Shown: positions 1 through 6,806, counted from the first letter of the stretch. The stretch: 9,501 nt of DNA from an uncultured Clostridia bacterium (GCA_934278965.1 CAKQWL010000183.1:1-9501), one strand, 5' to 3'. The notes: generated by a model from the sequence alone, not told the origin. Program-made: numbers and translations.

Positions 1-117
1 CTTCACAGCACCTCCAAGACGAATTCAGAGATTTTGGATGAGCTGATTCAGCGCTGGAAGCAGGAGGGGTATGTGTTCCGGCCGGTGACGGATTTGGGAC
101 AGCAAAAAAATGCATAA
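1..117 (+). CDS. C-terminal fragment of a polysaccharide deacetylase (PdaA-like)
   Basis: Only the last 38 codons are in the window, open at the left edge and ending in TAA at 115-117. The fragment begins LHSTSKTNSEILDELI and continues with an aromatic EGYVFRPVTDL segment. This resembles the end of the NodB-fold catalytic domain in clostridial and bacillar polysaccharide deacetylases, where a Leu-His pair on the last strand belongs to the active site and is followed by a helix and a GY-F strand. Such enzymes remove N-acetyl groups from peptidoglycan sugars at the cell surface; the PdaA subgroup acts in spore cortex synthesis. The subgroup cannot be fixed from 38 residues. No terminator separates it from the promoter at 124, so some read-through into the next leader is possible. 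Confidence 0.7.
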   Translation, partial: LHSTSKTNSEILDELIQRWKQEGYVFRPVTDLGQQKNA

Positions 118-123
118 TTCTGT

Positions 124-152
124 TTGACATTGCTTTCGTTTGTATATATAAT
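124..152 (+). promoter_or_regulatory. Consensus sigma-A promoter of the P-type ATPase gene
   Basis: TTGACA at 124-129 and TATAAT at 147-152 are separated by exactly 17 nt, so both hexamers and the spacing are ideal. Transcription should start near 159, leaving a leader of about 240 nt before the start codon at 399. A full-strength promoter followed by a conditional terminator suggests that control acts on elongation rather than initiation. Confidence 0.9.
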
Positions 153-168
153 GAGTAGCATAGTGAAA

Positions 169-267
169 TGATCTGCTTGAGGGAGTAGTTTTAAGCCTGG
201 GCTTCAACAACCCGCCGGATTCCGGTCTGGAGCCAGGTCCGTTTCAGGTAACAAGACTTTGGCATCA
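169..267 (+). promoter_or_regulatory. yybP-ykoY manganese riboswitch aptamer
   Basis: The leader carries the signature segments of the yybP-ykoY family in order: GAGGGAGTAG at 179-188, CTTCAACAACC at 202-212, and AACAAGACTTTGGC at 250-263, matching the family's GGGGAGUAG and AGCAAGACCUUU elements. The closing stem P1 pairs 175-181 with 257-263 (one U-U mismatch, two G-U pairs) and extends through TGAT 169-172 with ATCA 264-267 around a two-base bulge. Internal helices are CCTGG 196-200 with CCAGG 233-237, and CCGG 215-218 with CCGG 222-225. The family is known to bind Mn2+ and to control Mn2+ exporters, including P-type ATPases. I made the identification by eye against remembered family members, not by a covariance search. 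Confidence 0.87.
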
Positions 268-309
268 TGGAGCGGCAGTTTGCCGTTGTGATGATCAGGG
301 TCTTTTTTT
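253..309 (+). terminator. Riboswitch-controlled intrinsic terminator
   Basis: A long hairpin is followed by seven T at 303-309. Pairs are 255-261 with 296-302 (GAC with GTC, then two G-U, T-A and G-C), 264-268 ATCAT with 291-295 ATGAT, and 271-277 with 281-287, the core being CGGCA with TGCCG around loop GTT; 262-263 are bulged. The left arm uses nearly all of the 3' strand of aptamer P1 (257-263) and its extension (264-267), so aptamer and terminator cannot form together. Mn2+ binding should stabilise P1 and allow read-through, making this an ON switch. Confidence 0.85.
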
Positions 310-398
310 GTACCGGAAGTCATGAAAGAAGTGTGCAGAAAATGGGAACACTGAAAAGGACGAGCGGCAGACAGGTTTGAAAATAGGAGGAAAAAGGA

Positions 399-3116
399 AT
401 GGTAGAACAAAAAAATATTACGCCCGTGCTTTCCGAATTATCGGTGGTAAAAGAAGAAGGGCTCAGCAGCGCGGAGGCTTCTGAGCGGCTAAAGGAATAC
501 GGGCGGAATGAGTTTGAAGAAAAGAAAAAGAAAACGAAGCTCCAGATGTTTCTGTCGCAGCTTCAAGACCCGATGATTTATATCCTGGGCGCGGCGGTTG
601 TCGTTTCCACCTTTCTCGGGGAATACAGCGACTCGATTATCATCGTGGCTGTCATTCTTCTGAATGCGGTGATCGGGATGGTGCAGGAGGCAAAGGCGGA
701 GCAGTCGCTGGAGGCTTTGAAAAAGATGTCCAGTCCGATGGCCTTAGTCAGACGGGACGGCGGGATCGCGGAGGTCCCTGCGGCGGAACTCGTACCGGGG
801 GATATTGTGCTTTTGGAGGCCGGAAGAATCGTCCCGGCGGATCTTCGATTGATCGAAACGGTGAACTTGAAGGTGGAGGAGTCGGCACTGACCGGCGAGT
901 CCGTTCCGGTAGAGAAAGACGCGGATTTTGTCGCGAACGGTGAGACGGCCCTTGGAGACCGCATCAATATGGCGTATATGTCTACCAGTGTTTCCTACGG
1001 AAGAGGAGAGGGTGTTGTCGCTGCGACCGGAATGAATACGGAAATCGGAAAGATCGCAGGCATGATTAACAGCGCAGGGGAAGAGATGACACCGCTGCAG
1101 AAGCGGCTTGCGGACCTGGGAAAACTCCTCGGAATTATCGCACTGGTGATCTGCGCGGCGCTGTTTGTCATTGCGGTGGTACAGGACAGAAATATCATGG
1201 AGATGCTGCTGACGGCCATTTCGCTTGCGGTGGCCGCAATTCCGGAGGGACTTCCGGCGATTGTAACGATCGTTCTGGCGCTTGGAGTGCAGAGGATGGT
1301 CAAGGTGCATACGATCGTCCGCAGGCTTCCGGCGGTTGAAACGCTTGGGGCGGTCAGTGTTGTATGCTCTGACAAAACCGGAACTCTCACGCAGAATAAG
1401 ATGACGGCTGTGCGCCTCTTTGTACCGGGGGATCTGAGGGATGTTTCGGACGAAGCCCTGCAGCAGGCGTCCGAAGCTGAGCTGGTCCAGAAATTCGGAA
1501 CATTGATTCGGGGATTTTCCTGCTGCACAGACGCGGAGGTCCGGGGGGATGTCCGGATCGGCGATCCGACGGAGCTTGCGCTTGTGGATCTTGGAAACCG
1601 ACTCGGCATGGAAAAAGAAGCTCTGCTGGAGGCGATGCCGCGTGTGAACGAGAAGGCATTTGATTCAGATCGGAAGATGATGACAACCGTACACCGCGAA
1701 ACGGAAAGCGGGCGGGTGGTCGCTTATACGAAGGGCGCTGTCGATCGCATGATCGGTAGGTGCACCGCAATCGAAAAAGACGGAGAAGTACGGAGTCTGA
1801 CGGAAGACGATGTCCGTGAGATCAACGAAGCTGCGCAGAAAATGGCAATGGATGCTCTCCGGGTGCTGGCACTTGCCTGCAAATACGATGATGCGTCAGC
1901 GGAGGAAGAGCAGCTTGTTTTCCTCGGGCTGGTCGGAATGATCGACCCGCCGCGCCCGGAGGCCAAAGAAGCGATTCGGGTCTTTGACGGCGCTTCGGTA
2001 AAGACGGTAATGATCACAGGGGACCATAAGGACACGGCATTTGCCATTGCAAAAGAGCTGGGAATTGCAGAAGATATGTCACAGTGCATTACCGGAGAAG
2101 AACTTTCCGAGATGACGCAGGAGGAATTAAACGAGCGGGTTTCGTCCCTTCGGGTTTTTGCGCGTGTATCGCCGGAAAACAAAGTTATGATTGTCAATGC
2201 GTTCCGTTCACACGGCGATATTGTTTCCATGACGGGAGACGGTGTCAATGATGCTCCGTCGCTCAAGAATGCCGATATCGGGGTGGCAATGGGCATCACC
2301 GGCACCGACGTCGCAAAGGGTGCCGCGGATATGGTGCTGATGGATGATAATTTCGCTACGATTGAAAAGGCGATCGAAGAAGGGCGCAATATCTACGAAA
2401 ACATTAAAAAATCAGTACTTTTCCTCCTTTCGTCCAATCTCGGAGAGATCATGACAATGTTCACGGCGATCCTTTTCGGACTCGCGGCACCTCTTCGTGC
2501 GATTCATATTCTGTGGGTGAACCTGATTACGGATTCTCTGCCGGCACTCGCGCTGGGCGTTGATCCGGGCGATAAAGATGTGATGAAGAAAGCACCGCGC
2601 GATCCGAAAGAGAGCCTTTTTGCACACGGCGGTTATCTGATCACCGTGGTTTTCGGACTGTTTATCACGGCGATCACGCTCTCGGCCTTTATCTATGTCC
2701 CGATTCAGGCAATCCTCATGCAGGGAGGACAGGTGACGATCGGCGCGATCAGCGCAATGCTGGACAATGAGAAAGTGTATTTGGAGGCGCAGACTTACGC
2801 ATTTACCGTTCTTGCGATTTCACAGCTTTTTAATGCGATCGGGATGCGGAATCTGGATAAGTCGGTCTTTGCAATGAACCTGTTTGATAACCGGATGATG
2901 ATTGTAGCCCTTGTTGCCGGATTTGGGCTTCAGCTTCTTGTCACAGAGTTCCCGTTCTTCGAAATCGTTTTCGAAACGGCCGAGCTTTCTTGGAAAGAGT
3001 GGCTGGCACTGACCGGAGTATCGATGACCCCGCTCGTTCTGCATGAAATCGTTGTGGTTTTTCGAAAGCTGTGCGGACGCGGGAAAAAGTCCGGACTTGA
3101 GAAAAAAGCGGCATAA
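399..3116 (+). CDS. P2-type cation-transporting ATPase (Ca2+/Mn2+ exporter class)
   Basis: This is a full-length 905-residue P-type ATPase of the SERCA/PacL class, exporting divalent cations across the membrane with ATP. In order it shows a cytoplasmic cation-ATPase N-terminus (about 8-55), TM1-TM2 (about 57-97), the actuator loop TGES at 165-168, TM3-TM4 with PEGLP at 282-286, the phosphorylation motif DKTGTLT with Asp325, nucleotide-domain KGA at 445, TGDH at 540-543, the hinge TGDGVND at 612-618, and TM5-TM10. Residues matching both SERCA cation sites are present: Glu283 in TM4, Asn680 and Glu683 in TM5 (SSNLGE), and Asn708, Thr711 and Asp712 in TM6 (NLITD). AGGAGG at 385-390 lies 8 nt before the ATG. 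The protein motifs alone cannot separate Ca2+ from Mn2+; the upstream riboswitch favours Mn2+ export, as known for similar ATPases in lactococci and streptococci. Confidence 0.95.
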   Translation: MVEQKNITPVLSELSVVKEEGLSSAEASERLKEYGRNEFEEKKKKTKLQMFLSQLQDPMIYILGAAVVVSTFLGEYSDSIIIVAVILLNAVIGMVQEAKAEQSLEALKKMSSPMALVRRDGGIAEVPAAELVPGDIVLLEAGRIVPADLRLIETVNLKVEESALTGESVPVEKDADFVANGETALGDRINMAYMSTSVSYGRGEGVVAATGMNTEIGKIAGMINSAGEEMTPLQKRLADLGKLLGIIALVICAALFVIAVVQDRNIMEMLLTAISLAVAAIPEGLPAIVTIVLALGVQRMVKVHTIVRRLPAVETLGAVSVVCSDKTGTLTQNKMTAVRLFVPGDLRDVSDEALQQASEAELVQKFGTLIRGFSCCTDAEVRGDVRIGDPTELALVDLGNRLGMEKEALLEAMPRVNEKAFDSDRKMMTTVHRETESGRVVAYTKGAVDRMIGRCTAIEKDGEVRSLTEDDVREINEAAQKMAMDALRVLALACKYDDASAEEEQLVFLGLVGMIDPPRPEAKEAIRVFDGASVKTVMITGDHKDTAFAIAKELGIAEDMSQCITGEELSEMTQEELNERVSSLRVFARVSPENKVMIVNAFRSHGDIVSMTGDGVNDAPSLKNADIGVAMGITGTDVAKGAADMVLMDDNFATIEKAIEEGRNIYENIKKSVLFLLSSNLGEIMTMFTAILFGLAAPLRAIHILWVNLITDSLPALALGVDPGDKDVMKKAPRDPKESLFAHGGYLITVVFGLFITAITLSAFIYVPIQAILMQGGQVTIGAISAMLDNEKVYLEAQTYAFTVLAISQLFNAIGMRNLDKSVFAMNLFDNRMMIVALVAGFGLQLLVTEFPFFEIVFETAELSWKEWLALTGVSMTPLVLHEIVVVFRKLCGRGKKSGLEKKAA

Positions 3117-3182
3117 ACCGGCATAGAAAAGATAAAATCGCGGCAGCGCGGAAGAACATAAAAAATAATAGATGACATGAAG

Positions 3183-3219
3183 AAAAGGATTTGTCCGTTG
3201 AAACGGGCAAATCCTTTTT
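3183..3219. terminator. Bidirectional terminator between the ATPase and CDF genes
   Basis: AAAAGGATTTG at 3183-3193 pairs perfectly with CAAATCCTTTT at 3208-3218. The stem continues with a T-G pair and four further pairs to a TGAA loop at 3199-3202, giving 16 bp with a T-run on the right and an A-run on the left. It sits between two convergent genes (stops at 3116 and 3235) and can end transcripts from both sides. Confidence 0.9.
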
Positions 3220-3234
3220 ATATCTGTTCGGTGA

Positions 3235-4179
3235 TTATTCAAATTCCGGGACAAGCTCTACATAGAGATCCGGATATTCTGCCAGCAGAGCAGACTCCAG
3301 CTCTTTGTGTATCTGTGTCAGACGGGAAATGGAGATGGTATCGTTCGGGGTTCTGAAATAGAGACTGATCCAGAGCTTCCGGCCTGTTTTGATAATGTCG
3401 TATAGCACAACATTCAGCTGATACTGTGACAAAACCTGAGCGCTGATTTCTTTGATGCGTCCGACTGTTTTATCATCCGGCGCGAACAGGAACAATTCCC
3501 GAAGGTTTTCAAGGACTGTTTTGATCGGAGTCGGCAAAATGAAAAAAGAGAGAACAATCGCCATCACCTGATCGAGATACGGAGAAATCCGTATCAGCCA
3601 CGGCCAAGCAAAAAAGTGCGGAAGGAGAAAGGCGATTCCGAGTCCGGCGCTGGAAATACAATCGATCGTCCAGCCGTCACATTCGATTTTTACAAGCGGC
3701 GAACCGGTCCTCTTGTAAATCCTGCGCAGAATGAGAATAACAGCACCGCTGATAACCGCGGCTGTAAATTCAAATGCGGCCACCGAAAGAAATTGAACGG
3801 TATGTCCGCCGTCCGCCATGATCTGAATGTTGTTCAGCACCAGTCCGACCGTAACGGCCGTCAACATCGCACCCTTGATCGTGAGAAAAATTGTTTCGAC
3901 CTGCGAATATCCGAAAGGGTGCTTCTCCGTTGTCGGACGATAAAGCAAAGGGATGATTCGAAGGGATGCCACAATCATAATGAGCTCCGCGGCATCGTAA
4001 ACAGAGTCCATCAGAATGGACTGTGAAGTAGTGAGTACAGCCATGATAAATTCTAAAATAACAAAGAAAATACCGCCGTACATTGAAATGTTCAGGCCTC
4101 TTTTTTCCAAAGAGAGGCGTTTTTGTGCGGCACTCTTGCCGCCGCACATGTTACTGTCACTGTCGGTTTCCGTATCCAT
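3235..4179 (-). CDS. Cation diffusion facilitator (CDF) family transporter
   Basis: The 314-residue protein has the CDF layout: a short charged N-terminus, six predicted membrane segments from about residue 32 to 215, and a cytoplasmic C-terminal domain (about 218-314). TM2 carries the metal pair in SILMDSVYD (Asp58, Asp62). The loop after TM2 has HPFGYSQVE at 87-95, a family hallmark. CDF proteins export Zn2+, Mn2+, Co2+, Cd2+ or Fe2+ in exchange for protons. The TM5 metal site is unusual: where most members have His-x3-Asp or Asp-x3-Asp, this one reads CDGWTID, with Asp168 and Asp173 five residues apart. A W-x-x-D form occurs in a less studied subgroup. GGAGGT at 4191-4186 lies 6 nt before the ATG; an internal Met11 lacks such a site. 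The substrate is not determined; position next to the ATPase suggests divalent metal efflux. Confidence 0.9.
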   Translation of the reverse strand: MDTETDSDSNMCGGKSAAQKRLSLEKRGLNISMYGGIFFVILEFIMAVLTTSQSILMDSVYDAAELIMIVASLRIIPLLYRPTTEKHPFGYSQVETIFLTIKGAMLTAVTVGLVLNNIQIMADGGHTVQFLSVAAFEFTAAVISGAVILILRRIYKRTGSPLVKIECDGWTIDCISSAGLGIAFLLPHFFAWPWLIRISPYLDQVMAIVLSFFILPTPIKTVLENLRELFLFAPDDKTVGRIKEISAQVLSQYQLNVVLYDIIKTGRKLWISLYFRTPNDTISISRLTQIHKELESALLAEYPDLYVELVPEFE

Positions 4180-4214
4180 GGAAACACCTCCTATATTTTT
4201 TTCTGTATTTTTTC

Positions 4215-4243
4215 ATTATAGACGAAAGAAAGGCCGAAATCCA
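4215..4243 (-). promoter_or_regulatory. Probable sigma-A promoter of the CDF gene
   Basis: On the minus strand a perfect TATAAT lies at 4220-4215, placing the start near 4208 and giving a leader of about 30 nt with the GGAGGT site in it. The hexamer 17 nt upstream reads TGGATT, a weak -35. I base the call mainly on the -10 and its distance from the gene. Confidence 0.5.
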
Positions 4244-4288
4244 GCCGGATGTTGTCCGCAACTTTTGGCACTCGCGCCGCGGTCATTT

Positions 4289-4296
4289 CATATGAT
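4289..4296 (+). promoter_or_regulatory. Weak candidate sporulation-sigma -10 box upstream of cotJ
   Basis: CATATGAT at 4289-4296 fits the CATA-N3-T shape of sigma-E/sigma-K -10 elements. I see no convincing -35 at the expected distance, and there is no sigma-A-like pair in the 240 nt between the divergent CDF and cotJA genes. cotJ operons are known to be transcribed in the mother cell, which is why I looked for this; the site is a guess. Confidence 0.22.
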
Positions 4297-4419
4297 GAAT
4301 ATCGTAGCATGAAGCGCTCCGCGTGGGTGGACCGATGGTGGGACTTGCGCCGTGCGGTGTTTGCATGCGGATCTGCGTCATGCGCCATGTGAAAAAAGCA
4401 ACGAAAGGAGATCATCAAC

Positions 4420-4734
4420 TTGACTGATAACAAACAACTCGATGGGCAGTATTCTGAGCCATATATCGGGATGCCGATCTATTTGGACGGCGATGTTCGG
4501 AAGGAACCGGAAACTCAGATGCCGGAGAATCGGATGCCGGGAAACAGTGGATCGGAAACACCGGACAGACAGCCGGGGGAGAATACCCGAAACTGCCCGG
4601 ACAACTGGGCTGTTGCGATGGCCTATGTACCGATCCAGCAGTGGGAGACACCGTATGAGGCGGAGGAGGCTTTTGCCCGGGGGACCGTATTTCCGAGCCT
4701 CGATTTGCCGTTTACAGGAGGTGCGGGAAGATGA
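4420..4734 (+). CDS. cotJA: Spore coat associated protein CotJA
   Basis: The 104-residue product ends with the CotJA signature: MAYVPIQQWETPY around 67-79, then EAFARGTVFPSLDLPF and a short Gly-rich tail. CotJA is a small protein of the CotJ complex in the spore coat. The first 60 or so residues are hydrophilic, rich in Pro, Glu, Asn and Gly, and look disordered; this makes the protein longer than minimal CotJA forms. The start is TTG at 4420, chosen because AAAGGAG ending at 4410 lies 9 nt upstream and the next in-frame Met (residue 18) has no such site. Its stop overlaps the cotJB start in an ATGA at 4731-4734, implying translational coupling. Gene order cotJA-cotJB-cotJC is the standard one. 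Confidence 0.92.
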   Translation: MTDNKQLDGQYSEPYIGMPIYLDGDVRKEPETQMPENRMPGNSGSETPDRQPGENTRNCPDNWAVAMAYVPIQQWETPYEAEEAFARGTVFPSLDLPFTGGAGR

Positions 4735-4979
4735 GCAGAGAAGAGATGCTGAAAAGAGTACAAATGCTGGGATTTGTTGTGACAGATGTAAATTTGTTTT
4801 TGAATACACATCCTAACGATACCGCGGCACTGCGCTTTTATCATAAGTACAATGCACTGTATCGTCAGGCCGCGGCAGAATACGAAGCGGAATTCGGCCC
4901 GCTTGCCGCGGGCAATGCCGAAGCGGAAAATGGCTGGAACTGGATTGAAAATCCGTGGCCGTGGGAATTGGAGGGTTAG
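4731..4979 (+). CDS. cotJB: Spore coat protein CotJB
   Basis: The 82-residue product is full length for CotJB and carries its typical blocks: a short N-terminal helix, LFLNTHPND at 22-30, ALRFYHKYNALYRQA, a YEAEFGPL block near 51-58, and the Trp-rich end NWIENPWPWE. CotJB is a small soluble coat component made with CotJA and CotJC. Its biochemical role is not known. AGGAGGT at 4716-4722 lies inside the end of cotJA, 8 nt before the ATG, and the ATG overlaps the cotJA TGA. Only 5 nt separate its stop from the cotJC start. Confidence 0.95.
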   Translation: MSREEMLKRVQMLGFVVTDVNLFLNTHPNDTAALRFYHKYNALYRQAAAEYEAEFGPLAAGNAEAENGWNWIENPWPWELEG

Positions 4980-4984
4980 AAGGT

Positions 4985-5587
4985 ATGTGGACATATGAAA
5001 AAAAATTACAGTACCCGGTTCGGATCAAGAACCCCAATCCGGCAATGGCAAAATTTATTATCACACAGTTCGGAGGTCCGGACGGTGAGCTTGCGGCATC
5101 GCAGCGATATCTGGCGCAGCGCTATTCCATGCCGTATCAGGAGTGCATTGCGACACTTTCGGACATTGGGACGGAGGAACTCGGGCATATGGAAATGGTG
5201 TGCGCGATCGTTCATCAGCTTACACGCAATATGTCGATGGAGCAGATTAAGGAGGCCGGGTTTGAACCGTACTTCGTGGATCACACCGCGGGCCTTTATC
5301 CGCAGGCGGCGGCCGGTTTTCCGTTCAATGCGCTCAGCTTTGCGTCAAAGGGCGACGCGATTACGGACCTTGTGGAAGATATGGCAGCAGAGCAGAAGGC
5401 GCGCACGACCTACGACAACATCCTGCGCATGGTGGATGACCCGGATGTAATTGAACCGATCCGGTTTTTAAGAGAGCGGGAAGTTGTTCATTTTCAGCGC
5501 TTCGGCGAAGCGCTTCGCGTTGTGCAGGATCATCTGAATGAAAAGAACTTCTACGCGATCAATCCAGAGTTTGATCTAAAGCGGTAA
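4985..5587 (+). CDS. cotJC: CotJC, manganese-catalase-type spore coat protein
   Basis: The 200-residue product begins MWTYEKKLQYPV, the standard CotJC start, and is a four-helix-bundle dimanganese catalase homologue. The five ligands of manganese catalase can be placed: Glu35 in GGPDGELAAS, Glu65 and His68 in GTEELGHMEM, Glu136 in DMAAEQKAR, and His169 in REREVVHFQRFG, with Glu166 as the second-sphere Glu. A full set suggests a dinuclear Mn site and hydrogen peroxide breakdown in the coat, although it is shorter than true manganese catalases. The ATG at 4985 is preferred to an in-frame GTG at 4955 because it matches the family start and has GGAGGG at 4970-4975. It is the last gene of the cotJ operon. 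Confidence 0.95.
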   Translation: MWTYEKKLQYPVRIKNPNPAMAKFIITQFGGPDGELAASQRYLAQRYSMPYQECIATLSDIGTEELGHMEMVCAIVHQLTRNMSMEQIKEAGFEPYFVDHTAGLYPQAAAGFPFNALSFASKGDAITDLVEDMAAEQKARTTYDNILRMVDDPDVIEPIRFLREREVVHFQRFGEALRVVQDHLNEKNFYAINPEFDLKR

Positions 5588-5619
5588 GAAGTGCCCCGCC
5601 GGAAAAAACATCGGATGAG

Positions 5620-5637
5620 AGTGCACAAAATGGCACT
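5620..5637 (+). terminator. Small hairpin after cotJC, possible weak terminator
   Basis: AGTGC at 5620-5624 pairs with GCACT at 5633-5637 around an 8-nt loop. The following sequence is T-rich but interrupted (CCTTTTGATTCTTTT), so termination here would be weak. A further imperfect pairing of GGTCC near 5642 with GGGACC near 5683 can form downstream. The stronger terminator is at 5699-5729. Confidence 0.3.
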
Positions 5638-5698
5638 GCTCGGTCCTTTTGATTCTTTTGGCCCTTTCGACGATTGCCGGAAGGGACCCAACGAAAAT

Positions 5699-5729
5699 AA
5701 AATCGCCGGTGTGAGCCGGCGATTTTTTT
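5699..5729. terminator. Bidirectional terminator between cotJC and the CaCA exchanger
   Basis: AATCGCCGG at 5701-5709 pairs perfectly with CCGGCGATT at 5716-5724 around loop TGTGAG, and two flanking A-T pairs extend it. Seven T at 5723-5729 follow on the plus strand, and an A-rich tract precedes it for the minus strand. It ends cotJ transcripts and can serve the convergent exchanger gene, whose stop is 9 nt away. Confidence 0.9.
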
Positions 5730-5737
5730 AACAGCTT

Positions 5738-6706
5738 TTAACGAATGAGATAGATAAAGTAGCCTGCATACGCGGCAAGCATGAGAATTCCGTGCCATCG
5801 CACGAGAAGGTGCCTGCGGAACGCGAGAAGTCCGAGAAGGATTCCGCTTGCGATGGCGAATGCGGCATCGACGACAAAATGCGCTTCGAACGGAACCGGT
5901 GTAATGACAGCGGTGAGACCGGCAACGAACAGGATATTAAAAATATTACTTCCGATGATATTGCCGATGGAGATATCGGATTGACCTTTGAGGGCGGCGG
6001 AAACGGAGGTAAAGAGTTCCGGAAGGGAAGTTCCGAGGGCGACGATCGTCAGTCCGATAAAGCGTTCGCTCATGCCGAGCTGCTTTGCGATTTCGGTTGC
6101 GGCATTGACGGAAATATTGCTGCCAAAAATGACCAGTGCCAGGCCGATGAGGATAGCGCCGAGAAGACGAAGGAGAGAAAGCTCTCCGGAAGGAAGTCCC
6201 CCTTCGCCGGTGTTCGAAGTTTCCGTCGTGTTCCCAGCAGCGCGGCTCTGCTTGACAGCATTCCAGCACATTTGTCCGATATATGCGGCAAAGAGAAGCA
6301 GCAGAGCGAGTCCTTCACCGAATACAAGCTGATGATTGGTATATCCGAAAATCAGGAAGAGCAGGCTGATTGCCAGCATGTACGGGAGGTCAAAGCGGAG
6401 TACTGAGGCGGAAAAGGCGATTTTTGTGATAAGAAGCGTAACACCGAGGATGATGAGGATGTTCAGGATATTGCTGCCGAGAACATTGCCGACGGTGATG
6501 CCGGCATTGCCTTTCAGTGCGGAGGTGATACTGACCGCGGCTTCCGGGGCACTGGTGCCCATGGCGACAATGGTAAGCCCGATGACAAGCTGGGGAATAC
6601 CGAATTTGGCGGCCAGCCCGGCGGCACCGTCGACAAACCAATCGGCGCCTTTGACGAGCATGGTGAATCCGATGGCGAGAAGAAAAATCTGAAGCAGTAA
6701 ATTCAT
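5738..6706 (-). CDS. CaCA-family Na+(H+)/Ca2+ exchanger, YrbG type
   Basis: The 322-residue membrane protein has the two inverted alpha repeats of the calcium/cation antiporter family. Repeat 1 runs from GLTIVAMGTSAPE (43-55) to GNVLGSN (73-79). Repeat 2 runs from GLTIVALGTSLPE (218-230) to GNIIGSN (248-254). The essential acidic residues are Glu55 and Glu230. About ten membrane segments flank a hydrophilic loop at about 150-178, the usual YrbG layout and length. Such proteins exchange a divalent cation, usually Ca2+, for Na+ or H+; bacterial members may also move Mn2+. The start ATG at 6706 has AAAGGA at 6721-6716, 9 nt upstream. It has its own promoter at 6845-6817 and a leader of about 104 nt. 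The substrate cannot be settled from sequence. Confidence 0.93.
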   Translation of the reverse strand: MNLLLQIFLLAIGFTMLVKGADWFVDGAAGLAAKFGIPQLVIGLTIVAMGTSAPEAAVSITSALKGNAGITVGNVLGSNILNILIILGVTLLITKIAFSASVLRFDLPYMLAISLLFLIFGYTNHQLVFGEGLALLLLFAAYIGQMCWNAVKQSRAAGNTTETSNTGEGGLPSGELSLLRLLGAILIGLALVIFGSNISVNAATEIAKQLGMSERFIGLTIVALGTSLPELFTSVSAALKGQSDISIGNIIGSNIFNILFVAGLTAVITPVPFEAHFVVDAAFAIASGILLGLLAFRRHLLVRWHGILMLAAYAGYFIYLIR

Positions 6707-6774
6707 ATTGCAAAATCCTTTCTTATTTTCTGATACTTTTCTGATGCGATTTCTTGCCAGAATGTTTGATTTGG

Positions 6775-6806
6775 GGCACGCAAGGTGCCGGAGTGCTTTT
6801 TAGCAC
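6775..6806 (-). promoter_or_regulatory. Two tandem hairpins in the exchanger leader
   Basis: Reading the minus strand from the predicted start near 6810, the leader first forms GTGCT (6806-6802), loop AAAA, AGCAC (6797-6793). It then forms GGCAC (6789-6785), loop CTTGC, GTGCC (6779-6775). Both hairpins share the core GTGC/GCAC, so the first GTGC could instead pair with the second GCAC. No T-run follows and I do not recognise a known riboswitch. It could shape mRNA stability or bind a regulator. Confidence 0.4.

Noticed and set aside
578..2389. Several long reading frames on the minus strand inside the ATPase gene (up to about 220 residues)
   Set aside because: They are rich in Ser, Arg and Pro, lack ribosome binding sites and known motifs, and mirror a well supported P-type ATPase on the other strand.
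4321..4390. TGCG/GCGC-rich stretch with partial inverted repeats upstream of cotJA
   Set aside because: Matches are short and broken by mismatches; no convincing stem, operator or repeat unit could be defined.
5792..6406. A 204-codon plus-strand frame across the exchanger gene
   Set aside because: It is antisense to a clear CaCA exchanger with both alpha repeats; its composition is unnatural and no ribosome binding site precedes it.
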